From contig NZ_VEGP01000006.1 in the NCBI RefSeq assembly GCF_007679495.1, positions 1 through 64,000 on the forward strand: 64,000 bases of DNA, read 5' to 3'. Shown here in pieces: positions 1 through 8,483 of this stretch. Under the pieces are notes generated by a model. The model was not told the origin of the DNA and made no database searches. It was given only the letters and a program-made list of their open reading frames with translations. The position numbers and the translations under genes are program-made. Origin of the DNA: Paenibacillus sp. 32O-W. Its GTDB lineage: Bacteria; Bacillota; Bacilli; Paenibacillales; NBRC-103111. Each line of letters starts with the position of its first letter. The first letter of the stretch is position 1.

Positions 1-36
1 CCCGCATTGAACGGGGATTCTGGGGACAAAGACGGG

Positions 37-62
37 TTATCCACAGATTTGAGTTATCCACA
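37..62 (+). promoter_or_regulatory. two perfect DnaA boxes
   Basis: TTATCCACA occurs at 37-45 and again at 54-62, in the same orientation with starts 17 bp apart. Both match the DnaA box consensus TTATNCACA exactly. No dnaA, dnaN or rpmH is visible, so this is not evidently the chromosomal origin; the window edge hides what lies to the left. A DnaA-binding regulatory site or chance occurrence are both possible. Confidence 0.5.
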
Positions 63-140
63 TTCCGATTTCATGTTCACACTATTGAAGCAAGGTGCCG
101 CGGTCAGAGGCATGGGGGTCTAAATGGTATGTCTTCCTTG

Positions 141-290
141 CTATCGTACAATACTAGCGGACCTGCAGCCTCTTAGGCGCGATTCATGTCACTTCTCCGA
201 CTCTTTGACCGTTATCCCTTTCACTCAGTACCTTTACCGGCCAACTCCACCTTTTTTCGGTCTCTTTGACCATTATCCCTTTCGCTCAGT
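141..290 (+). repeat. 150-bp direct repeat, copy A
   Basis: This block matches 535-684 with only scattered differences and no length change. Each copy holds two units of the dispersed element (core TTTGACYGTTATCCCTTYCG followed by CTCAGTAC), here at about 204-233 and 265-292. The upstream part of the block, from ctatcgtacaatactagcgg, is found only in these two copies within the window. Confidence 0.85.
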
Positions 291-450
291 AGCATGGCTC
301 CATTGAACAATTATCCCGTAAGCTCAGGCTCTCCAAGGACATGATGCACCTGTTCGGCTCCCAGGGCTTGGATCCGGACCCGGAAGGGATTGAACATAAT
401 GCAGAAGCATAGAAAAGGACGAACAGGCAATTTAAGCAGCCTTTCTGATA

Positions 451-470
451 TAAGGGGATAACAGTCAAAA
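451..470 (-). repeat. dispersed element, inverted copy
   Basis: AAGGGGATAACAGTCAAAAG is the reverse complement of the core of the dispersed element that is present four times in forward orientation nearby. It lies between the two 150-bp direct repeats. Confidence 0.7.
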
Positions 471-534
471 GCCCGGATCAACGATCTTCGTGAGGACGTT
501 TCCTTTCTGTCCAGTCTCCTTAATCCGTTTTTTT

Positions 535-684
535 CTATCGTACAATACTAGCGGACCTGCAACCTCTTAGGCGCGATTCATGTCACTTCTCCGCCCCATT
601 TGACCAGTATCCCTTTCTCTCAGTACCTTTACCGGCCAACTCCACCTTTTTGCGCCCTTTTGACCGTTATCCCTTCCGCTCAGT
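535..684 (+). repeat. 150-bp direct repeat, copy B
   Basis: This is the second copy of the block at 141-290, in the same orientation. It carries dispersed-element units at about 599-628 and 659-688. The 244 bp between the copies is not repeated except for one inverted element. Confidence 0.85.
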
Positions 685-819
685 ACATTTAAAAATTTCC
701 CATACACATCATTCTGTCATAATCCCGAAAGCAATTCTGCCACTTCTTGTCCTCTAATTTTCCAGAAGCTCCCCCAGTCTATAGAACATCGCTGTCCTTT
801 GAAAATACTTTCCTGAACG

Positions 820-838
820 AAGGGGATAGCAGTCAAAA
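820..838 (-). repeat. dispersed element, inverted copy
   Basis: AAGGGGATAGCAGTCAAAA is an inverted copy of the same dispersed element. It shares the AAGGGGATA and CAGTCAAAA halves with the copy at 451-470. Confidence 0.65.
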
Positions 839-1199
839 GCACGGAACATAGAAGCAAAATACAAAATTCTGGCAGACTTTCCGCTCCAAAGCACGACCAC
901 GCTTATAACTCGAACAGGATGCCTATGTCTCCCACTTGACGACGCAACTTTGTCCTTATAACGCTGCGGATGTATAATATCATGAGAAGAGCAAAGATAA
1001 ATAAAGCCAAAATTGTATACGGCAATAAAAGCGTTCAGATCTGCGGTTCTCCACATCACCCGAAGCTGCAATCCTTGTTTCGTATTCCCTTACCATTTGA
1101 GGAAAAAGCTTACGGAGGGGTTGGAGGGAAGGTTTATTGCCGACGAGATAGAAAAGAGCTTTAATGAGGCGGGAAAACCCCGCAAAGGAGAGTCTTTCT

Positions 1200-2099
1200 A
1201 TGGAATTAAGACAATTGCAGTATGCAGTCCAGATAGCAGCCGAAAAAAACTTCTCAAGGGCAGCGGAAAAGCTTCACATTGCCCAACCCTCCTTGAGCCA
1301 ACAGCTTTCCAAATTGGAGAAGGAGATCGGGGTTCTCCTGTTCCAACGCAACACCAACTCCGTGGAAATGACCTACGCCGGCACAGTCTTTGTCGAGAAG
1401 GCGCAGATTATTCTGGATAAGGTTTCCCAGCTCAAAAAAGAAATGGAGGACATTTCGCAAATGCGAAAAGGCAAGCTGATTGTCGGCAGCTTGCCCATTA
1501 CCGGGTCCCATATTTTACCGCTCGTCCTCCCCGTCTTCCAGCAGCAGTATCCGGAAATTGAAATTCAACTTGTTGAAGAGACCTCGGCGAACCTGGAGCG
1601 GCTGGCGGCAAGCGGCCAGACAGATATCAGTCTGCTCTCCCTGCCTCTGGCGGAGCGCTCCCTTTCTTACCTACCGCTGATCGAGGAGGAAATTCGCCTC
1701 TGCGTCCCTCCCCATCACCCGCTTGCCCAGTCAGCGTCCGGGGATGATGCCGTGCGGATCGATACCCTTCGGGAGGAGCCCTTTATTATTTTGAAAAAAG
1801 GCCAGGGCTTCCGCCAAATCACAATGGATTTGTGCGGAGCGGCCGGATTCGAGCCGCGGATCGTATTCGAAAGCACTAATATCGATACCGTCCAGTCACT
1901 GGTCGCCGCCGGTATGGGGGTCGCCTTCGTTCCCAAGATGGTAGCGAGGGTACAGGGGGAGCCGCATGCCCCCGTCTATCTCCCTCTAGACGGCCGGCCA
2001 ACAAGAACGTTGGTTATCGCCTATCGGCACGGGCGCTACTTATCCAAGGCAGCGGAAGCATTTATCCAGGTACTGCAGGAGGTCGTTCAGAACCGTTAA
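1200..2099 (+). CDS. LysR-family transcriptional regulator
   Basis: The product is 299 residues, the usual LysR length. The N-terminal winged helix-turn-helix starts MELRQLQYAV, with the family-typical stretch AAEKLHIAQPSLSQQLSKLE near residues 21-40. The C-terminal two-lobed effector domain begins near residue 90. I chose the ATG at 1200 because AAAGGAGAG precedes it at good spacing and because LysR proteins normally begin MELRQL; the longer frame from 1164 adds 12 residues with no support. The gene converges on the sugar transport locus, its stop lying 22 bp from the stop of the last permease gene. LysR genes often sit beside their targets, but they usually do so divergently, so control of that locus is only a guess. 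The effector is unknown. Confidence 0.93.
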   Translation: MELRQLQYAVQIAAEKNFSRAAEKLHIAQPSLSQQLSKLEKEIGVLLFQRNTNSVEMTYAGTVFVEKAQIILDKVSQLKKEMEDISQMRKGKLIVGSLPITGSHILPLVLPVFQQQYPEIEIQLVEETSANLERLAASGQTDISLLSLPLAERSLSYLPLIEEEIRLCVPPHHPLAQSASGDDAVRIDTLREEPFIILKKGQGFRQITMDLCGAAGFEPRIVFESTNIDTVQSLVAAGMGVAFVPKMVARVQGEPHAPVYLPLDGRPTRTLVIAYRHGRYLSKAAEAFIQVLQEVVQNR

Positions 2100-2121
2100 A
2101 TTGGAAAACTTAGGGCCGGGC

Positions 2122-3081
2122 TTACTCCACCAGCCCCGTTCTTTCCACACTCTCCACGAAATAGCGCTGAGCCAAGAAGTAGATAAGAAGCGGCGGCAGA
2201 ATGGTCAGGAAGCTGGCCGCCATCTTGATCGCCTCCGACATGTACAACGGCATATCCGCCGCCTGCATGAACTGGTTTATACCTACATCCAGACGGGACA
2301 TCTGCACAGCGAGCGGCACATTCTTCGCTTCGCTCAGGAACATTCTCGGCATGTAGGTGTCGTTCCATGTCCATACGAAGGAGAACAGAAACACGACCAG
2401 AATGGCCGGTTTCGCCAGCGGAAACATGACCCGGACATAAAATTTGAACGCGCTCGCCCCGTCAATCTTGGCCGCTTCCTCCAGCTCCTTGGGCTGCGTC
2501 ATAAAAAACTGCCGGTAAATGATGACGAACAGAGCGCCTTTGACGCCAAAGCCGAACAGCGCCGGGATGACCAGCGCCGCCAGCGAGCCGTCCAACCCCA
2601 GATGCGAGTAAGCAATAATCGTAGGCAGCACTACGACTTGAGGAGGAATGATGAAAGCGAGCAGCAGCAGGAAGAACACTAATTTTTTGAACGGAAATTC
2701 AAGCCTTGCCAAGGCATAGCCGGCAAAGCCGCATGAAATGCAGTGAAACACCGAGGCCACAAGTGCCACGACGAGGCTGATTGTGAAGGAATTACCGTAT
2801 TTGAGCACCTTCCACGCCGTCTGCAGATGTCCCCAATAGAGCGATGACGGAATCCATGTCACCGTCGGATCGATCAAGTCCTTGGCGTCCATGACCATTT
2901 TGACAATCATTTTCATAATAGGATGTAAGTAAATATAAGATGTGCAGATGAAAATGGTATATAGAAACAGCTTGAAAACAAGCCCTTCGTTAATTTCCCG
3001 TCCGAGCGTCATATACTTCAACTGACGGACCGGGTCCTTGAAGGTGATCCTCCTCTTCAGCTTCATCAGGATCGTATTCAT
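2122..3081 (-). CDS. sugar ABC transporter permease (MalG type)
   Basis: This 319-residue inner-membrane permease of the carbohydrate uptake class has six predicted membrane segments. The conserved cytoplasmic EAA loop reads EEAAKIDGASAFKFYVRVMF and is the site that docks the ATPase. A good AAGGAGGGATGCGAA site precedes the ATG. It is the last gene of a minus-strand operon and pairs with the MalF-type permease just upstream (14-bp gap). A second permease pair lies in the same operon, so this one may serve a different substrate or binding protein. The substrate cannot be told from sequence; long N-terminal extensions of this kind are common in Paenibacillus oligosaccharide permeases. Confidence 0.9.
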   Translation of the reverse strand: MNTILMKLKRRITFKDPVRQLKYMTLGREINEGLVFKLFLYTIFICTSYIYLHPIMKMIVKMVMDAKDLIDPTVTWIPSSLYWGHLQTAWKVLKYGNSFTISLVVALVASVFHCISCGFAGYALARLEFPFKKLVFFLLLLAFIIPPQVVVLPTIIAYSHLGLDGSLAALVIPALFGFGVKGALFVIIYRQFFMTQPKELEEAAKIDGASAFKFYVRVMFPLAKPAILVVFLFSFVWTWNDTYMPRMFLSEAKNVPLAVQMSRLDVGINQFMQAADMPLYMSEAIKMAASFLTILPPLLIYFLAQRYFVESVERTGLVE

Positions 3082-3094
3082 TTCGCATCCCTCC

Positions 3095-3964
3095 TTATGC
3101 CCGCGACGCTCTTTGGTTCCGGTTTAGCCTGCTGTAAATCCACAACACCAGCGAGAGAAAGACGATGATCACAAGAAAATAAATCCAGGCCAGACTGCTG
3201 TTGTATCCGTAATTTCCCTTGCCGATTAACGAGATAATCGGATTGAACGGAAAGGTAAACATATCGACGACGGTGTAGATCAGATTGAGCAGAATGAACG
3301 GTGACATCGCCGGGAGTGTAATTTTCCAGAACACTTCCCACGGGGAAGCCCCATCTATTCTCGCGGATTCGTAGGCAGATACCGAGATGGTCTGACGACC
3401 GGCCAGGAAGATTAGAATCTGCACTCCGGAATACCAGAGGACGAGCACAAAACGGTTCAGTACTTCCTTAACCGGTTTAGCCCAGGAACTGTCTCCCAGG
3501 AAAGCATCGAGATAACTTCCGAGAGCGAACCGCTCCAGAAAACCGAGGCTTCCTTCCCCCTGGTTGACGAACTCCGTCAGCACATAACCGGTCGTAAAGA
3601 TCACCGGCAGGAAAAATATGCCCCGGAACAGGAAGCGGCCTCTCAGCTTCTGATTTAACAAGATGGCGATGAGAAGCGAGAAGATTAGAATAACCGGGAT
3701 CATGATGACCACTTCCTGGAAGAACGGAATCAATTCGTCGTAGAAGGCCGAGCTGCCGAATAAAATTTCCCGGTAGTACTTTAATCCGACGAACTCGTAG
3801 CTCATCCGGGTCGGCAAAATTTTGACGCTGTGAAAACTCATATATAAAGAAAATACAAGCGGAAACCCCAAGAACACGATGAATCCGATCAGCCATGGGG
3901 CGATAAACAAGGTGCCTTCCAGATTCCGCATGAAACGGGCGTTCAATCTCTTCTTTTTCCCCAT
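3095..3964 (-). CDS. sugar ABC transporter permease (MalF type)
   Basis: The product is a 289-residue membrane permease of the MalF/UgpA class. The first membrane segment is near residues 17-37. The EAA loop reads YESARIDGASPWEVFWKITL near residues 196-215. A GGGAGGGCAGTAAT ribosome site lies inside the end of the preceding DUF5696 gene, with only 1 bp between the two genes, so they are probably translated together. With the MalG-type permease downstream it forms one complete transmembrane heterodimer. No ATPase gene follows, so the shared ATPase at 13401-14519, or a housekeeping MsmX-like protein, would have to energise it. Confidence 0.9.
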   Translation of the reverse strand: MGKKKRLNARFMRNLEGTLFIAPWLIGFIVFLGFPLVFSLYMSFHSVKILPTRMSYEFVGLKYYREILFGSSAFYDELIPFFQEVVIMIPVILIFSLLIAILLNQKLRGRFLFRGIFFLPVIFTTGYVLTEFVNQGEGSLGFLERFALGSYLDAFLGDSSWAKPVKEVLNRFVLVLWYSGVQILIFLAGRQTISVSAYESARIDGASPWEVFWKITLPAMSPFILLNLIYTVVDMFTFPFNPIISLIGKGNYGYNSSLAWIYFLVIIVFLSLVLWIYSRLNRNQRASRA

Positions 3965-3965
3965 A

Positions 3966-6362
3966 TTACTGCCCTCCCCGAATCACGGCAAAATCATTCG
4001 CCTGAACGACCAGGCCTTCGTTTGAGTAAGGATAAGCATTGTAATTGACGACCACCCGATGTCCGTTCGCGTACGTCGTTTCCATCACCCCTTTGGCCAA
4101 GGCCCGATGATCCGTAATGAACTCGGTTCTAACCTCGCTCAAAGCATCATTGTATAGCTGATATTGGGTAACTATCTGCTCCAGCCAATCTTTGTAGTAG
4201 GTGCTGTAATACCGGTTTAGCGACTTCGATTTCAACAGCTCCTGGGAAGGGGAGGAAGTGACGACGAAGGACGGCTCCGCCCCATACTCGATTCCGCGAA
4301 GATAGTTTTCCGTATAGTTGCCGCTCAGATTGGCATATTCGAATGAATAGCTGACCAGTCCATGCAGGGCGATCTGTGCGAAAGGCACCGTCCGGTCGAC
4401 GAACAAATCATAAGAATAGTCATTGGACAGACCGTCCCAATGCTCTGCAAATTTGCCTGCGTATACGTTGCCTTCCGCTAGCTGGATACGTCCCAGCTCC
4501 TCTTGCGCTGTCTGCAGCAGACGCCTCTGCAATTCCAGCGACTCGGTCCGGGTCAGGGAATATCTTTCGTTGTAATCGGTATTAAGGATATCACCGATGC
4601 CGTCTCCGAATAGTAGGCCATCCACACCCAGTTCTTTCACCTTCTGCATATCCCGGAGGACCACCTCCTCCATGAAGCGGGGGCTGACGAAGGTCGTCTC
4701 GTCCTCCCGGTTCCACGAACGGAAGCGGATAACGGACGATCCCTGATCGCGCAGACCGTCCCGGCTGCCGCGGAAGCCATCCCTGCCCGTATTATTGAAG
4801 GTGTAGGAACGGGCATCCAGAAAGAGGGAGAAGCCTTTGGAGCGGACAAAATCAGCCAGCCGCTTCATCCCGCCGTTTCCGCCCAATCTCCGGTCGACCG
4901 GGAAATGCCCTCCGGCTTTGCTGTATCCTCCCTTTTGCCACCCGAGATAGACGACGGACATATCCTCCACTCCCAAATAATGAAGCTGCCGTACGATCTC
5001 CTCCGCTTCGTCCGTTGTTGTCAAAGGGAGATAGGAATCCCAGAGGAATCCTTTGGCTGTATCGCCTCCAAGCAGGTGAAGCTGCAGCCGGACACCTTCC
5101 TCCGACGCAGGGAGCCGCTCATAGCCGACCTCTTCCATCAGGTATTGACGATACCGGCCGGCCATTCGCGCATAATCCGGCTGCTCCTCGAGAAGATAGT
5201 AGCGGACCGAGCGGTCTCCTGCCGTCAATTCCTTGCTATAGGTATAGAAGCCGGCGGTTCTTCTTGTATTGGACGGTTGAAAATGTTTAAACCGATAAAT
5301 TTGCTCTACCGTCGTCCAATTGTACTGGCTGAAGGATTTGGATGGAGCCGCCAGCACGCTTGCATACTCCGCTCCCTGATGGGCCACGGCGACAAATCCT
5401 TTGTCCCCGTCTTTGATCCCGAATACGGGCATTCGCACGGGAAGCCGGTTGGAGAAGGTGGTTCCGCTGCTATAAGCCCAATCCTCGCCATAAATTCTTT
5501 CGTTATAAAAGCTGGTTGTATTCGCGCGGTCCTTCTTGAAATCAATCAGCGCTCCGGAGCCATCTGGAATTAACAGGAAACCGTTCTCCCCATCCGATGC
5601 TTGAGCGCCGAAAAATGGAAACAGGCGCAGCGAAACCAATCTCGCTTCGGGGTCTTTCTTGGCGTTCGACTTGGCATTTGCCTTAGTATTGGGCTTAGCC
5701 TCCTCCTTCTGTGCCTCCTTCACATCCTTAAGCCCTTCCTCCAGGACGGTTGTTTCCACATAATCGTCTTTAAGCCGGACCTGTACCGGGATGACGAAGC
5801 CGAGATTCGGCATCTCATAGGTGATTTTAAATCCATCGTTTATTCGTTCGAAGGAGGAAATTTTACCGGATTGCTCGTAATAGTTGGATTCCTTCAACAA
5901 ATCCCTCCGTACCTTAAACTCGACGAAGCGGAACATGAAGGGGGATTTCAGATGCACTCTCCAGGCTTTGGAGTTTTCCTGACTGCTCCAGTATTGCGGA
6001 TCGGGATATGATCTCCAGACCTGTTCCGATTGTTTGCTGACGACGATGAAATGGCCCGATTTAGGATCTGCCTTCAATTGATACCGCCCATTGTCCGCCA
6101 CGATTTGCATAGCCGATTCCTTAGGGAAATCCGGCTCCTTCACGTTAGGATTAGCTGCGGCCGGCTTGGCTTCCTCCTCCTTGCCGGGAGCCGGCTTCTG
6201 ACCCTCATTGGACGCCTCCTGGCTCCCATTCTCCGCTGCTTTGTCTTCCTTGGCCTGAACCGGTGCTTGACCGGCAAAGACCATAAGGACGGGCATACAG
6301 GAGAGGACGATGGCCACGGCCAGGGCAGTCAGATTTCGTTTCGCTTTCATAAACCGGATCAC
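3966..6362 (-). CDS. secreted DUF5696 protein, possible TIM-barrel glycosidase
   Basis: This 798-residue protein resembles the DUF5696 family, seen in Paenibacillaceae next to sugar transporters. It has an N-terminal signal peptide (hydrophobic core, then an AQA-type cleavage region), a charged low-complexity linker rich in E, K, A and P, and a beta-rich domain near residues 95-270. A C-terminal region near 400-780 resembles the alternating strand-helix order of retaining-glycosidase barrels. VDGLLFGDGIGD and LFLDARSY are candidate acidic catalytic strands, but this is inference and no catalytic residue is proven. I chose the GTG at 6362 because AGGAGG sits 7 nt before it and the GTG overlaps the TGA of the upstream gene (GTGA); an ATG follows at 6350. 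It probably acts outside the cell on the glycan imported by the operon. Confidence 0.82.
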   Translation of the reverse strand: MIRFMKAKRNLTALAVAIVLSCMPVLMVFAGQAPVQAKEDKAAENGSQEASNEGQKPAPGKEEEAKPAAANPNVKEPDFPKESAMQIVADNGRYQLKADPKSGHFIVVSKQSEQVWRSYPDPQYWSSQENSKAWRVHLKSPFMFRFVEFKVRRDLLKESNYYEQSGKISSFERINDGFKITYEMPNLGFVIPVQVRLKDDYVETTVLEEGLKDVKEAQKEEAKPNTKANAKSNAKKDPEARLVSLRLFPFFGAQASDGENGFLLIPDGSGALIDFKKDRANTTSFYNERIYGEDWAYSSGTTFSNRLPVRMPVFGIKDGDKGFVAVAHQGAEYASVLAAPSKSFSQYNWTTVEQIYRFKHFQPSNTRRTAGFYTYSKELTAGDRSVRYYLLEEQPDYARMAGRYRQYLMEEVGYERLPASEEGVRLQLHLLGGDTAKGFLWDSYLPLTTTDEAEEIVRQLHYLGVEDMSVVYLGWQKGGYSKAGGHFPVDRRLGGNGGMKRLADFVRSKGFSLFLDARSYTFNNTGRDGFRGSRDGLRDQGSSVIRFRSWNREDETTFVSPRFMEEVVLRDMQKVKELGVDGLLFGDGIGDILNTDYNERYSLTRTESLELQRRLLQTAQEELGRIQLAEGNVYAGKFAEHWDGLSNDYSYDLFVDRTVPFAQIALHGLVSYSFEYANLSGNYTENYLRGIEYGAEPSFVVTSSPSQELLKSKSLNRYYSTYYKDWLEQIVTQYQLYNDALSEVRTEFITDHRALAKGVMETTYANGHRVVVNYNAYPYSNEGLVVQANDFAVIRGGQ

Positions 6363-8470
6363 ATCGACACCTCCTGGTACAGCGTATAGATGAAGTCCAC
6401 AAATTCCGAGGATAGACCGAGAATGATGAAAATAAGAACCCAGAGAGCGATCATCGCCACAATGGTTAACAGAATATTTACGATCGTCTCGCCCACGCTG
6501 TAATTTTGCAGAGACTGGATCTTCCAGAAGAAAAGCAGCCCGCTCCAGCCAATCATCAGCCATTCGAAAAAGCTGTATATGGAATTTTCGCTCAGCGTCA
6601 TGATATTGGATATGAGCGCCAGCGGCACCCCCAGCAGCACGATGGGGAACAGGGCATAAGCGCTCCCTACGAACACGTCTTTAAAGCGGGCCTCCCCCTG
6701 GGAGATCGAGCCTATCAAGTAGTGGCAGATCATCCAGGTCAGCAGCAGGACGGCAAACGTAACAATGATGGGCGCTCCCCTGAGCTCATTGGCCGGAACC
6801 GGATTAAAGCTGAAGCTCGTCAAATTTACTTTGGCCAGCAGCATCATAATGACCAGTGCCAGCAGTGCAATAGCGCTTATATAGCCGCCCCTGTTCAAAT
6901 ATCGGAGATCGCTGAAGCCGTCCAGCGGATGCCGCAAAATATAGAAGGCGTGACCTAACTGCTTCAGCCAGATGTGCTCCATCCATCTCGGCCTGGTCCT
7001 TGGCAGTAAACGCCAGCCGAATTTCTTCTTCAGCCGGCCCCCGGCGACGCCGGCAACGCCGACAGCCAGCACTGAATTGGCGAGAATAGAAAAGTTATGC
7101 TGAAACCACTGCAGCCTAAGCTGCCAGAAAGCATCGGAATAACCCTCCGCATTACCGGCCAAACGATACATCTCCAATGCGGTCTTGTAATCCTCCTTGT
7201 GGAAGGCTGAAAGAGCCAGCCCTTCATAAGCGGGAGTGAACAAAGCGTTAAGGCGCACCACTTGATTCCAGTAGGCTTCGCTTTCCGCATATTTGCCTTC
7301 CTGGGTCAGCTTGTAAGCGGTATGGACGGCCGCTCCGAATTCCGTCGGTTTGAACACCTGAATCAAGTTGAGGGAATCGTCCAGAATGAACATCTCATTG
7401 CTCGAGTTGGTATCGACCGCCACGGGGCTCTGATTGATACCGACCAGCGGAATTCCCGCCGCTACCGGTCCCGACCAGTAAAACAGCAGCTTGCCGCTCG
7501 GATCGTACTGGGCGACGATATTCATGGCCTTATCGATCACCGTCAGATTTCCGTTGGCATCCACGGCGACGTCGGCAAGCTGTGCCTCGGGGTAGCTATC
7601 CCCTTTGCGGAAATAGCGGGAGCGCTCGGTGAAGCTCAGCTCCTTCCACAGGTTATCTCCCCGTATATTCAGTTTTTTGACCTGCTCGGTTTTCGAGCCG
7701 GATACGGAATAGATGAATCCCTGCTCATCAATGTCAATATTGCGGATCGTCGTAGGGAGAAGTCTGACCTGGCGGCTGAGCTGCTCCTTCGTGTAGAACA
7801 TTCTGCGGATCCGGTCCATAACGGATACTTCCGTTGAATTCGTCCCGAAGAAGCCGAAGAATTCTCCCTCCGGGTCGAACTGCACAATCCCCTGATAGCT
7901 TCCCTGCGAGATGACATAGACGAATCCCCGTTTATCGACCACCATGTTGATCGGCTCATAGACGAACGAATCATTGATAAACCGCGACTTGGGGCGTTTG
8001 AATTCCTGAACGAATTCCCCTTCCCGATTCAGCCTGGCCACACGCTGGTTTCCGCTATCTGCTACATAAATATCTCCGGCCTCGTTAATGAACAAGCCTT
8101 GGGGTTTGTTCAAAGGACTCTCGGGAACCGTCAGGACACGGACCACCTCACCATGTTCGTCGAAATGAACGATCCGGTTGTTATCGGTGTCCGCCACATA
8201 GATATGGTCATTCCGGTCCACGAACAAATCCTTTGGCGCTTTGAGCGGAGAGTACACCTTATTGCCGTTGTCATCCTCAATATAAATATCCTGTCCGATA
8301 GTCCCTATCGGGGCGTACGCAGGCTGAGTGTAGACGACCCTCCCGAAGCTGTCTCTTGTGAAGGTGGAGAAGGGAACTTCCGCATGGGCGGCAATCGGCC
8401 ATATCACTGCAAGCAGGAGCACCAAGATCAATATCCCTGCCAGCCGTTTACGCGGTTTGGATGCCTCCAT
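6359..8470 (-). CDS. NHL-repeat, TPR and Yip1-domain membrane protein
   Basis: The product has 703 residues. It begins with a signal or anchor segment (about 13-30). A series of NHL beta-propeller repeats follows (about 65-360), marked by IYVADTDNNRIVHFD and IYVADSGNQRVARLN. Next come a short TPR-like helical pair (about 390-450), one membrane segment, and a C-terminal Yip1 domain of about five membrane segments (499-703). Extracellular NHL propellers bind ligands or act as scaffolds; bacterial Yip1 domains have no settled role. I chose the ATG at 8470 because AAGGAGGGGGTAAG precedes it. It ends GTGA-coupled to the DUF5696 gene and follows a permease pair. I infer a surface scaffold or sensor that organises the transporter and the secreted enzyme; this is not demonstrated. 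Confidence 0.85.
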   Translation of the reverse strand: MEASKPRKRLAGILILVLLLAVIWPIAAHAEVPFSTFTRDSFGRVVYTQPAYAPIGTIGQDIYIEDDNGNKVYSPLKAPKDLFVDRNDHIYVADTDNNRIVHFDEHGEVVRVLTVPESPLNKPQGLFINEAGDIYVADSGNQRVARLNREGEFVQEFKRPKSRFINDSFVYEPINMVVDKRGFVYVISQGSYQGIVQFDPEGEFFGFFGTNSTEVSVMDRIRRMFYTKEQLSRQVRLLPTTIRNIDIDEQGFIYSVSGSKTEQVKKLNIRGDNLWKELSFTERSRYFRKGDSYPEAQLADVAVDANGNLTVIDKAMNIVAQYDPSGKLLFYWSGPVAAGIPLVGINQSPVAVDTNSSNEMFILDDSLNLIQVFKPTEFGAAVHTAYKLTQEGKYAESEAYWNQVVRLNALFTPAYEGLALSAFHKEDYKTALEMYRLAGNAEGYSDAFWQLRLQWFQHNFSILANSVLAVGVAGVAGGRLKKKFGWRLLPRTRPRWMEHIWLKQLGHAFYILRHPLDGFSDLRYLNRGGYISAIALLALVIMMLLAKVNLTSFSFNPVPANELRGAPIIVTFAVLLLTWMICHYLIGSISQGEARFKDVFVGSAYALFPIVLLGVPLALISNIMTLSENSIYSFFEWLMIGWSGLLFFWKIQSLQNYSVGETIVNILLTIVAMIALWVLIFIILGLSSEFVDFIYTLYQEVSM

Positions 8471-8483
8471 CTTACCCCCTCCT

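Larger units (their letters stand above)
1..1199. other. gene-free stretch with repeats
   Basis: No convincing coding sequence lies here. The short open frames have no ribosome site and run through repeats. The stretch holds two DnaA boxes near the left edge, a 150-bp direct repeat (141-290 and 535-684) and six copies of a short dispersed element in both orientations. The LysR gene starts at 1200. The same element reappears on the far side of the sugar transport locus. Confidence 0.7.

Noticed and set aside
1-62. chromosomal replication origin
   Set aside because: Only two DnaA boxes are visible and none of dnaA, dnaN, rpmH or an A/T-rich unwinding region is present.
754-1071. 105-codon open frame in the left intergenic stretch
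   Set aside because: No ribosome site, composition unlike a real protein, and it overlaps an inverted dispersed element.
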